A stretch of 64,000 nucleotides of DNA from Bromus sterilis. Taxonomy: Eukaryota; Streptophyta; Magnoliopsida; Poales; Poaceae. Below are positions 1 through 9,970 of the stretch, one piece after another (within the stretch, counting starts at the first letter, position 1; every line of letters begins with the position of its first letter). The position numbers and the translations under genes are program-made. The stretch lies in NCBI GenBank assembly GCA_950022295.1, contig OX465600.1:307158031-307222030 (forward strand), in the 5' to 3' direction. Under the pieces are notes generated by a model. The model was not told the origin of the DNA. It searched no databases and saw only the letters and a program-made list of their open reading frames with translations.

Positions 1-2050
1 GGTCCACCCCATGGCCCAATCTTCACAGGCTTGCTCTGGATTTATCAACAAGTATATACATACACCATCAATTTGCAGGAATATAACTGGAAACCAAAGG
101 TCTACTACCTGCATGAGCATGAGAGGATGGAACCCGTACCATTTTGGCCCCGCCTCGATGGATGTAACAACCTACGCAGCAAACCAGCAACCTATGGTAG
201 TATGAGTGTGGAAGAAGAAGCTTGTAGCTGGATGGCTTTCCTTGAGCAACCAAGAACCTCCTATATATAGCCCCAGCAGCGCCTTAATTAGAGTTGAAAA
301 CCACGTGCTATTCAACCATGCCTGCTATCATAACCACATATTACACAAAAGTCTCTAAATTAAATTCAATACTCACAATACCGTGGCTGCGATCTCTACT
401 CTACTAGGCTTTTTGCACCCGTGATACACATGGAGCGGACTACTAAATACTCCATGTGTGCAAGCTCTGTTGATGTGACCATAGTGAGACGTGGGGCGTC
501 GGCTAGCTTGTGCAGGTAATTTGTGGAGGCAGCATGCGAGCACCACAAGGGCATGATACACGCCATGTTTGGATTTTTGTACTTCAACATCTCCGAGTTT
601 ACACTATAGCACACAAACACCACAATGATTTCTTAGGGGATGCATCACCGATATGGCTCATTGTAAAAAAACATGCAAGGACTTTGCTATGTCTCGGGTA
701 CGATGTCTTTGTCTCTTCCTACGGCGCCTGGTAAACCGGTAAGCTAGTGTACTCAGCTTCCCCAGGCATGCGGCATGCAGTCATGCAAGAGCTAAAGCTA
801 GATTTCTTTGGTTTTTAAAACTCAAAATGTTATTGTTAAAATATTTGTACGTGCGTGCAGGACTAGAACTTTGAGATAGAATTGGTTATACGATCTGTGC
901 GGTAAGTCTCACTACGTCGATCCTACGTTACCTCATTTCTGCGTCGCGCGCTGACCCCGTGGAGATCCGTCTCTTTTTCTCGGGGGCGCGACACCAGGGC
1001 TAGATCAAAGGTCTAGTCGGTTCTTTAGATTAGATCCAAAAAAATTCCATTTCCATAGATCAGATCCAATTTAGCCACAAAACAATTCCCTAATCTTTTA
1101 GACCAAAAATTTCCGGTGAAAATCAGTGTTGCGAAACTGCCAATGCGTAGATCTGTGTGGGCTCCATGCATGTAAGGCCGGCATCGCCGGCGAGCGGAGC
1201 ATCGTCTGTTGAACTCATGCTCACGACGAAAAACATGCAGCCGCACCTCGGCAGCTCCGTACCAGAGGGGGTACGGCAAATGCATCGATGTTGCATGCGA
1301 GGCTTGGAATTGGATACGTGCCTCTCTCCGGCCGTGCATGTCTATGCTCAGTTCGACACTGGAGAAGCTGCTTCGAGACAACTCCGTCTGTTTAGACCTA
1401 CCGGGACCGAGCATCGATTTGACCGAGCCAGCGAGCACGCGCGCAACACACTTCCGAACCAGAATCAGCACCGACTACGGCAAACTAAACTATGAGCCAA
1501 CATCATCGTCGACCACATCCAACATCAACATTATCCACATGCAGGCTGAGGCTGCTGTGGAACTTCATCGACTTATCCAACAATAAAGTATCAACACACT
1601 TCGCGTCAAGGGACGTCTTCAAGCGACGCGGTACTCCACGCCTGCTGCTACATCGCCGGCACATCATTGACAAGGTCTATATCAACGTAGTCTTCAACAA
1701 TAACCTCGTCAACACATCGCCGCCGCCGCTACAACCTTGTCCATAAGGATGGACATGTGTTCTCTAACATTTGACACTACTACTGTATAAGACGCGCACG
1801 ACAATAAGGACGGCATCGAGCGCGTATGATGTAGAGAAACTGTATATATCGAAAGAAAATCTTTTATTTCTTAAAATAAAAGTGAAATACAAAATTTCAA
1901 AAGAAAATCAAACTTAAATTGCACAGTTGCGCTCATCCCAGATAAACCTCGTGTGGGTGATAGTTTTAGTAACCGACCTTCTTGAATTCTTCAATTAAGT
2001 CACATGTAACATGACATTAACTTTTTTTTTCATGTTTTCTCTTTTAACTC
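1..2050. other. No gene assigned
   Basis: Only short unsupported open frames occur here. The longest (148 codons on minus, about 1025-1471) overlaps a 125-codon frame on plus and resembles no family I know. There is no convincing splice structure or transposon end. The segment is mixed, moderately GC-rich around 1150-1480 and AT-rich after 1850. Between about 2045 and 2130 the phrase acgtacactggcaagaaaac occurs twice in slightly different form, marking the start of the repeat-rich region to the right. Confidence 0.5.
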
Positions 2051-2139
2051 ACGTACACTGGCAAGACAACACGCTAGAAAACAAAAAAGTTTCTTCTTCG
2101 AACACACGTACACTGGCAAGAAAACAAAAAAGGGAGGTT

Positions 2140-2218
2140 TTACCTCGTCCTATATAGGACTCGAACCTGGAACTTACGGTTGGAACTAAGAAGCAATGCC
2201 ACTGCACTACAGCTAATG
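2140..2218 (-). other. tRNA-like segment with pol III A and B boxes
   Basis: Read on the minus strand, TAGTGCAGTGG at 2209-2199 resembles a tRNA A box. GGTTCGAGTCC at 2167-2157 is a perfect match to the B box (T-arm) consensus. The two are about 30 bases apart, as in a tRNA gene. I could not fold a full cloverleaf with a proper acceptor stem, so this is not called as a functional tRNA. It is more likely a tRNA-derived SINE head or a decayed tRNA copy inside a repeat. Confidence 0.45.
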
Positions 2219-2485
2219 TCAAGAAGAAATTTGACCAGTAGACGTACTAAACTATAATAAAAAAATCGTAGCTTCAAAAAAAATATTTCCTGATTCAAAA
2301 AATATCTTCATATTTTTTTTAAATTATTCATGAGTTGAATATTGTTTTAATTTTTTAAAATTTTCAAGAATTTTAAAAATAAAAAGAAAGGCAAAAAACA
2401 AAAAACAAAATAATGAAAATGAAATAAAACTAAAATAGAAAATAGATAGACAAAATCGTCTGCAACCATCCCAAAAGATTCCCAG

Positions 2486-3840
2486 TTGCAAGTGAGTGGT
2501 GTTCTTGCAGCTAGGACGAAAAAAAATGGTCTCAGTTGCAAGTTAATGGTTGACTTGCAACTAGGACGAAAGACCGGTTGCAAGTCGTTTGTGGACTTGC
2601 AACTGGAGTGGGAAAATGAGTCTAGTTGCAAGTTGATGTTATACTTGCAACTAGTGCGGCAAAAAAATGTTGGACTCAATTGCAAGTTGGTGGTGAACTT
2701 GCAACTGGTACAGTAAAAAAAGTCAAACCAGTTGCGAGTTAGTGGTGTGGTTGCAACTGGGTGAAAAATAATTGAGCAAGTTGCGAGTTGATGGTTGACT
2801 ACGAAATAAAGTCGATGGTGCAACACAGGAAAAAAATCAAACCAAGTGGTGAGTCGGTTGTAGATTTGCAACTGGGATGGAAGAAAGTCAAGCCTAGTTG
2901 CGAGTCGGCGGGTGAATTGCAACTATGTTTTGCAAAAAATAAATCTAGTTGTGAGTCAATGGATAACTTGCAATTGGGTTTTGAAAAACAAATCTGGTTT
3001 CGAGTCGATGTGCGACATGCAACTCGGTTGGCAAAAATGGGCCCCCTTGCAAGTCATTCGTTGAGTTGCAACTGGGACGAAAAAATTGACCCAGTTGCAA
3101 GTTGGTGGTGGAGTTGCGACTAGGGCGGTAAAAAAAGGTCGGACCTAGTTGCAAGTCGGCGGTGGACCTAGTCAAACCCAGTTGCGACTCGTTGATGGGC
3201 TTGCAACTGGAAAAAAAATCAAACCCAGTTGCGACTCGTTGGTGAACTTGCAACTGAGAAAAAAAGTTGGACCCAGTTGCGACTTGTTGGTGGGCATGTA
3301 ACCGAGAAAAAGACGGACCCAGTTGTGACTTAATGGTGGACATGCCACTGGAGAAAAGTCAAACACAGTTGCGACTTGTTGATGCACTTGTAAATGAGAA
3401 AAAAAAATCAAACTCAGTTGTGACTCGTTGGTGAACTTGCAACTGAGAAAAAAAAGTTAGACCTAGTTGCGACTTGTTGGTGGACATGTAACTGAAAAAA
3501 AGACGGATCCAGTTGCCACTCAATGGTTGACATGCAACTGAAAAAGAAGTCGAACCCAGTTGCGACTCGTTAATGGACTTGCAACTGAGAAAAAAAAATC
3601 AAACTCAGTTGCGACTCGTTGGTGAACTTGCAACTGAAGCATGTGTTATACGATAAATTGAAAAAATGGTCAGTTGCGTGTGTGGTTGACTTGCAACTAG
3701 TATTTGAGAAAAAAATTGAATATTAAAAAAAGGAAAAAATGGTCGGTTGCATGAAGATGATGACTTGCAACTGTGTTATGTGATAAATTGAAAAAATGGT
3801 CAGTTGCACGTGTGTGACTGACTTGCAACTGTAATTTTAA
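2486..3840. repeat. Minisatellite-like array of hairpin units (AGTTGC...GCAACT)
   Basis: More than twenty degenerate units follow one another. Each has the form cAGTTGCgAcTcgttggtga followed by acTTGCAACTg, then a short A-rich spacer. The period is about 48-60 bases (for example 48 between 3180 and 3228, and 49 between 3557 and 3606). Each unit is an imperfect inverted repeat with roughly 10-base arms and could form a small hairpin. Left units are more diverged; units at 3170-3640 are the most uniform. Open frames on both strands here are by-products of the repeat and are not called as genes. Confidence 0.85.
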
Positions 3841-4730
3841 AAAAATTGGTCAGGCAACACGACTAGACCGGCCGAAGATACTGCGTATATAATCTCCGCG
3901 CGTCCCATAAAAAAACGAAAAAAAGGATAAAGCAACGATACAGGCCGGCCCGGAGACAACCCACCAGCAACTCGTCAGCCAAATAACAAAAAAAGAAAAA
4001 CGATTGGCGATTTAAAATCTGCCTTGCGCGAAAAATAAAGCAGGTACATGTGAGATACTTAATACACATGTACATGTGACCTAGCAATCCCGAAAAATAA
4101 AATTGTCAATGGAGAAAATAAAATATTTAAAAAATCATGAATTTTATAAAGATATTTTAAATTCAAATCAAACAAATAAAATAAAAATGTGAGAAGGAAA
4201 AAGGAAAATAAAAAAGTAAAAATAACACAACTCGACTTGCGATAACAAACATATATCAATAAAATAATTTGTTTTTATAAAAATATTTTCAAAAATCATA
4301 TTCGTTATTTTATAAAATAAAAATAAAACAAAAATACAAATAGTAAAATGGAAAAGAAACAATATAAAAACAAACAGAAAAATGAAAGAAAAAGAAACTA
4401 AAAAAACATTCATATGATAATTCCCTGTCATGCCCGACTACTCAATGTGGGTCAGGCCCGTCAACACAGCAGCAAAAAAAACAAAAACACGAGCGCACAA
4501 AGTGAAACTGGGCCCAAAATCCTTGCACGAAAAAAAATACACAAATTAATTTATAAGTTTTGGACCTGCATGTGACTTAGTTAAATCTCATGTACATGTG
4601 ACTTAGCAAAATCGTAAAACAAATGTTATCAACCCAATGTTTTGTATATCTATAGAAGAACAAAAACGAATAGTTGACGGATACCTTTTGCGAAGCAACC
4701 ACATTGATCACCATGAAAAGGCTCAACGTG
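3841..4730. other. AT-rich intergenic DNA, no gene
   Basis: The segment is AT-rich and low in complexity, with many A runs. The motif acatgtgac(c/t)tagca recurs near 4070-4085 and 4590-4610, suggesting decayed repeat DNA flanking the hairpin array. No coding or RNA gene is visible. Confidence 0.5.
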
Positions 4731-4758
4731 GCATTTTTTTGAGCAGTAGGACACCTCT

Positions 4759-5545
4759 CTATTCATATGATAACAATGAAGGCCGAATACAGAGAGGATT
4801 ATGATGATCCAAAATCCACACATGGCGTCCTCTGGGAAGGCTCGAGGAGAACTTTGCCAGATTGTGAGCATCTAAATTTAACAGCCTGCTTTCATGCATG
4901 AAATTACAGCTATCAAAATTATTTACTCGTAAATTGATCTCCATGATTATAGAACTGTGTAGACCACCCTTCCCTTCTTTGATATCTTCGACAAGAACTT
5001 TGCAGTCAGTAGAAATCATAATCTTGCTTAAGCCAAGATCCTCCGCCAGAGCTTGCCCTTCTCTACAAGCCAGAGCTTCCAGCGTTGTTGCATTAGATAT
5101 CTTCGGTACAACAAGAGCCGAAGAACCTAAGTAATTTCCCCTTTCATCCCAGCATACTGCAGCTGCAGCTCCCACTGAGCCATCACTTGAAAAAGCTCCA
5201 TCCACTTTTACCTTAACAGATCCATGGTCCATCATCCAAGACTGGCGGACAACAAGATCTGTCACATGCGATAACACTCCTCCAATCCCAACATGTCCGG
5301 AGTTCGCTCCTCCATCCCTCACCGGCCTAGAGGCTCTTGTTGATTTAGCATTTATTTGGGAGATATCTCTAACCTGTCTCTCAACAAAGCCGTTAGTAGA
5401 GAAAGGTGATTTAAAGATCTGCTCGTGGATAGCCTTTCGACGCGCAGTCCAAACCGCCCATATCTTGACTGCGAATTTTGTAAACTAGGTTGCAGACAAC
5501 ACCTCCCTCACATGGAATAACCATAGCTTTGCATTAGGCTCTTGG
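4759..5545 (-). pseudogene. LINE C-terminal linker and RNase H domain (fragment)
   Basis: Directly beyond the CACTA insertion the LINE frame resumes on minus, with AVWTARRKAIHEQIFKSP, the usual zf-RVT tail. An RNase H-like (RVT_3) domain follows: VKVKVDGAFSSDGSVGAAA with its first catalytic Asp, then EALACREGQALAEDLG with the Glu, and ISTDCKVLVEDI with the second Asp. A Leu-Asp-Ala-His-Asn-Leu-Ala stretch near the end matches the usual final motif around the last acidic residue. The 187-codon frame starting at 5322 is therefore the tail of a longer protein, not a separate gene. Confidence 0.85.
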
Positions 5546-5548
5546 ATC

Positions 5549-6899
5549 CACTACTAGGGAAATAGCTATACATGGAAAGCTTATTAGTGGCGCATTTTAT
5601 ATGTAATGCGCCACTATGTTCTAAGGGGTGGCGCACTGGTAAAAAATGCGCCACCTATAAGCCCTTATAGGTGGCGCATTTTTAAAAATGCGCCATCCCT
5701 AGGAGTGGGCCAGCCTTGGATCCCCTTATACGTGGCGCATTTGGAGAAATGCGTCACCCCTAAGAGCTTATGGGTGGTGCATTCTGGAAATGCGCCACCC
5801 CTAAAGAATTATTAGTGGTGCATCCAGAATGCGCCACCCATAAGCTCTTAGGGGTGGTGCATTTCCCATATGCGCCACTACTACGAAAAAACTGTGCGGG
5901 GAAATTCCTAAATACACCCCCCAAGTGGACCGCCTTTTCAATTTGAAAAAAATTTAAACAAAATGATAGAAATGTCGAAAAAATAAAAGAAAATAAGTTT
6001 CCCAAATGATATGTGGTCTAGTTGTTAGCAAAATTTACAAATATGAATTTCGATTTTTTTTACAAAATCTCTCGAGAATTTTGTAAAATGGACTTAACTT
6101 TTGCATACGACCTCCGATTAAAAAGTTTTTTATATGAAAAATCATCTACTCGAAAAAGTTTTTAAGAATCCTCAAAAACCTAACAGAAAAAAAGTTACGG
6201 GCGTATAAAGATTTGGAGTCCCAAAAATTGAAAAAAAAAATTGAACTTAGTAGTGGCGCATTTTGTATGAAATGCGCCACTAGTAACAGAATTTTTTTTT
6301 GAATTTTTTTTAACAATATTTTTTTTAAATTCAAAATAGGCTAGAGGACATCAGGAAGTTTAAAAAATTTGAAAATTTTAGATAGTAAAATTTAAAAATT
6401 TTAAAAAATAAAAATTTTAAAAATCAAATTTTTTTTAAAAGTTCAAAATATGCTAATGGTCCCATCGAGAAAGTTTCAAAAAAATGTTGAAAATTTTAGC
6501 ACACCCATGAACATTAACAAGGTCCTAGACATCAACATGGTTTAATAGGATTTATATGTTAAATATATCAACAAGTGCCTGCTAGGTGAGCTGGAGTGAG
6601 AGTTGAATAGAACCGAGAAGTTAAGCGTGCTGGGGCTGGAGTAGTGCTAGGATGGGTGACCCTCAAGGTAGTTTGACCTGAGATTAAGCATAGTGACCGG
6701 GCATTTTCAGAATGCGCCATCCCTAAGAGCTTATAGGTGGCGCATTCTGAGATGCGCCACGCCTAAGGGTCTTAGGGGTTGCGCATCCAGAATGCGCCAC
6801 CTATAAGCCCTTATTAGTGGCTTGTAGTTAGTGGCGCATCCATAATGCACCACTAAACAGAAAAAAAGGACGCCACTAAAAGGGCATTCCCTAGTAGTG
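5549..6899. mobile_element. Non-autonomous CACTA transposon (1351 bp) inserted in the LINE
   Basis: The ends are inverted copies of CACTACTAGGGAA (left 5549-5561, right 6887-6899), flanked by the 3-bp duplication ATC. Both features are diagnostic of the CACTA (En/Spm) superfamily. Subterminal regions (5590-5885 and 6700-6860) hold many short units of the form GTGGCGCATT...AATGCGCCAC in both orientations, the usual transposase-binding architecture. The core is AT-rich with no transposase, so mobility would need an enzyme from elsewhere. It also holds a 5S rRNA-like segment (6610-6662). Confidence 0.95.
6610..6662 (+). pseudogene. 5S rRNA-derived segment inside CACTA
   Basis: The stretch carries GAAGTTAAGCGTGCT-like and AGTAGTGCTAGGATGGGTGA sequence. 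By my knowledge of plant 5S rRNA it matches the 3' half, roughly nucleotides 41-95, with only a few differences. The matched part includes the A box, intermediate element and C box that form the pol III internal promoter. The 5' 40 nucleotides of 5S rRNA are not recognisable, so this is not a functional 5S gene. A related, shorter copy occurs in the second CACTA at 62300. Confidence 0.8.
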
Positions 6900-6902
6900 A
6901 TC

Positions 6903-9107
6903 TCATCTATAGTATCCGTAATATCAGAATCTGCAAGGGCCCAGACACAACGAATCATGCTACACTCAAAGAGGGAATGCTACCATGAGTCGGGAACTCC
7001 ACAGAGAAGGCAATTATCACAGATACTCATCTTTCGATGCTTGTGCACATCCTCCGAAGGAAGGGAATGCTTTGCCAACGCCATAGGAAAGTTTTGATCT
7101 TCGAAGGGATGTTTGTTTTCCATTGAGTTGACCAACCGTTCTCCTCCATAACTCCATCTGATGAAGACCTCCTTCCCAAGAGCAAATTCTCATTCCTCCT
7201 CTTTATCTGATTTAACAATCTATAGCAAGTCTTGACAGAAAACTCACCTTTTCTGTCAAACTGCCAAGCCCAGTGGTCCTCAATAGGAGCCATTGATAGT
7301 GGAATAGCAGCAATAATCTCTACATCCACAGTTAAAAAACATTGCTCAAGTAGAGGCAGATTCCAGCAAACCTTAGCATGGTTGATCAGCTCCGACACCA
7401 TAACCGAGGGTGTAGCAGAGATGCAAGCTATAGGCTTCATATTCTCATTCCGAGGCAGCCAGTTGTCGGTCCACACATGGATATCATGTCCCGACCCAAC
7501 CCTTTTGATCAGACCGTGCTTGAGGGCATCCTTCCCTTCCATCAGTGCACGCCATATTTGACTCGGGTGGCTCCCCAGACTGGCATCCAGAAAGTGCACA
7601 TCCGGGAAATAAACCGCTTTAAGGAATCTTGCAACCATAGTATCCGGGTTCATAAGAATCCGCCAAGCTTGTCTTGCCAAAAGTGCCAAGTTGAATAACT
7701 CAAAATCTCTAAAGCCTAGTCCCCCATTAACCTTCGGCTCTGTCATAGCTTGCCAGGACACCCAATGAGGTTTACGATTCCCCGCTTTGCTTCCCCAAAA
7801 AAACTGCCTGATGATACTATTTAGATGTTTACATAAACCCCTAGGAAATTTAAAGCAGGACATAGAATACACCGGTATTGATTGAGCAACCGATTTAATA
7901 AGAATCTCCTTTCCCGCAGCAGAAATAGTTTTCTCCACATATCCTTTAACTTTTCCCCAAACACGGTCCTTGATGTACTTGAAGGCCCCCATCTTTGATG
8001 ATCCAACATCAGATGGCATACCCAAATACTTGTCATTGAGGGTTTCATTATGGACATCCAGTATATCCATCACCTCTTGTCTCTCAATCTCAAGACAACC
8101 CTTAATAAAGAATATTGAGGATTTTGCAGTATTTATCCTTTGACCCGAAGCTTCACTATAGGCCTGAAGTAGGTTTGACACCTCTGTCGCCCCATCACTA
8201 TTTGCCTTGAAAAACAGCAGGCTATCGTCCGCGAACAACAAATGGTTAATTGGTGGTGCCGAAGAAGCCACCTCAATACCTTTGAGTTGGGGCGATTGAC
8301 TGGATTTAAGGAGGCCAGAAAGGCCCTCTGCTGCTATCAAGAATAGGTAGAGTGATATTGGGTCTCCCTGCCGGATACCTTTGGTTGGCTTAAAGTCATC
8401 CAACTTCTTCCCATTCAACAAACCAAGAAGGATACTGACTTCACTAGAGCCATCACTCTTGTTACCCAAATTTCTGAAAAGCCCAGTTTCAGCATCATTG
8501 CCTCCAGATAATCCCATTCCACTCTATCATAGTCCTTCATCATGTCTAATTTCAGTGCATAATGACAGTGTTTGACAACCTTGTTTCTCTTCATAAAATG
8601 CAGACATTCATATGACACAGTTATGTTGTCTGTAATGAGGCGGCCTGGCACAAAAGCTGATTGTTCTGGAGAGATAATATGTGGGAGTACTAGTTTCAAA
8701 CGATTCGCAATGACCTTAGAAGAAATTTTATAAAGGACACCGCATAAGCTTATGGGGCGGAATTGAGTAAGGGAAAGAGGACTTTTAACCTTCGGGATTA
8801 GAACAATAAAAGTATTATTGATACTCTCAGCACTTTCAGTCCCTTCCACAATGCGCAACACCGTTGAAGTTACCTCATCACCACAGACAACCCAATGTTT
8901 TTGGAAAAATTCTGCCGGGAACCCATCGGGGCCTGGTGATTTTTGTGGTGCCATGTGGAACAGGGCATTCTTTACCTCCTCTTTTGAGTATGGAGCATTG
9001 AGCCGATTCATTGCTTCTGTCACCCTTGAAGGTGTAGCATCCAAGACTACTTGCATGTTCTGAACCCCCTCCGCGGAATAAAGTGATTTGTAGAAACCAG
9101 TGGTCAT
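6903..9107 (-). pseudogene. LINE reverse transcriptase domain (broken)
   Basis: The reading starts near 9107 with MTTGFYKSLYS and continues through RT motifs. The first catalytic Asp lies in MKDYDRVEWDYL, followed by GIRQGDPISLYLF and the catalytic HLLFADDSLLFF. After these come the C-terminal DKYLGMPSDVG and ISAAGKEILIKSVAQSIP regions and a zf-RVT-like WQFDRKGEFSVKTCYRLL segment. Two frames overlap at 8415-8517, showing a frameshift between YDRVEW and GIRQGD. A further frameshift lies near 7040, and an in-frame TAG follows GVPDSW near 6985. The frame runs into the CACTA end at DIIDEIT-like residues near 6903. The enzyme would copy LINE RNA at nicked target DNA; this copy cannot. Confidence 0.9.
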
Positions 9108-9461
9108 CTTCTCAAATGCCGGGCGTATCTAGAGGGTGGCAGAAATTTTCGTCAATTATGTTGTTTTTTTGTTGTAATTGTAGTTTGCCAAGATGAAGAG
9201 GAATGGTGACATTAAGTCACTTTTTTTGTGAGACACCCTCCCTTTTCTTCCTGGGTACGCCACTGGCAGTGTGCTAAACTTGATGAAGTTTGATTTTAAA
9301 TAATCCTTATAATTTGATTATTTTAAAAATGGAAGAAGTACTTTGCAACAATGTGTAATGCTTTTTCTTTTTCCATGGTGGTAATGTTAAATGTTACAAC
9401 GTAGTATTTTTCACCTAGCAGTAGTTTCCTTCTATTTATAATGTTATTAGGATGTGAAATA

Positions 9462-9510
9462 CTTTCTCCGTTTCATATTAGTTGTCTAGATACATTCGTT
9501 TCAGAGGGAG
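9462..9510. mobile_element. Very short Stowaway-like MITE remnant
   Basis: The ends are cTTTCTCCGTTTCAT and its degenerate inverse TCAGAGGGAG, flanked by TA on each side (9460-9461, 9511-9512). This is the CTCCCTCCGT...ACGGAGGGAG style of Stowaway elements. It lies about 460 bases upstream of the dihydrofolate synthetase start codon. Confidence 0.5.
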
Positions 9511-9970
9511 TATTTCAATTCTCAATTTTCATGTAAGAATGGATATTTTGCACATTCTGTATTTTCCTCAGATTCAGATTTCAGGTACAAAAAATCGAGG
9601 GACCAAAATACCCCCTCGTGCACCCATCTTCCGTCGGCCCTCTTCTCCCTTTCTTCCCCAACCCCGGCGAACGTCTCGCCGGCTGCTACCCTCCGCCGCC
9701 GCCCTGCTGCTGCCTCCCGCTCCCCCCGCACGCCATCCTCCTAGCCCCCGCTCTGCATTACCGACCTGCCGCTCCCGGTCCCCAATCCGCCGATCTGCTG
9801 CTCCAGCTCCCCGATCCATCGCCGCTTCTCCGCCAAACGAGCTCGACCAACCGCCTTCCGCGGCAATTCTCCAAAGGTGGGCGCCAAGGAGCGCATCCCC
9901 CCTCTCCGGCGACACGGCGGCGTCCATTCGCCCGCCGGCCACCGCGGCGACCCCAGCAGGGCCGTGCCGC

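Larger units (their letters stand above)
4733..9125 (-). mobile_element. LINE (non-LTR) retrotransposon, 5'-truncated, decayed, split by a CACTA
   Basis: On the minus strand this encodes, in order, a LINE-type reverse transcriptase, a zinc-finger/RVT linker and a C-terminal plant RNase H domain, the order seen in plant L1-clade LINEs. The right edge (5' end) breaks off within the endonuclease-RT linker near 9125, as expected for incomplete reverse transcription. The left edge has a short T run at 4734-4740 (poly-A on minus). No clear long target duplication was found. A CACTA transposon at 5549-6899 interrupts it, with target duplication ATC at 5546-5548 and 6900-6902. It has frameshifts and stops and is certainly inactive. 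Confidence 0.85.

Noticed and set aside
2140..2218. Functional tRNA gene
   Set aside because: A and B boxes are present but I could not form an acceptor stem or a convincing anticodon arm.
2486..3840. Regularly spaced repeats resembling a CRISPR array
   Set aside because: Units are degenerate, contiguous and without unique spacers, no cas genes are present, and the window is plant nuclear DNA.
6610..6662. Functional 5S rRNA gene
   Set aside because: Only the 3' half is recognisable and it lies inside a CACTA element; no upstream 5S half or T-run terminator pattern is seen.
4727..9140. Target-site duplication of the LINE (GTGGCA near 4728 and 9137)
   Set aside because: A 6-base match is too short and the placement at the 5' side is off by about ten bases; it is likely chance.
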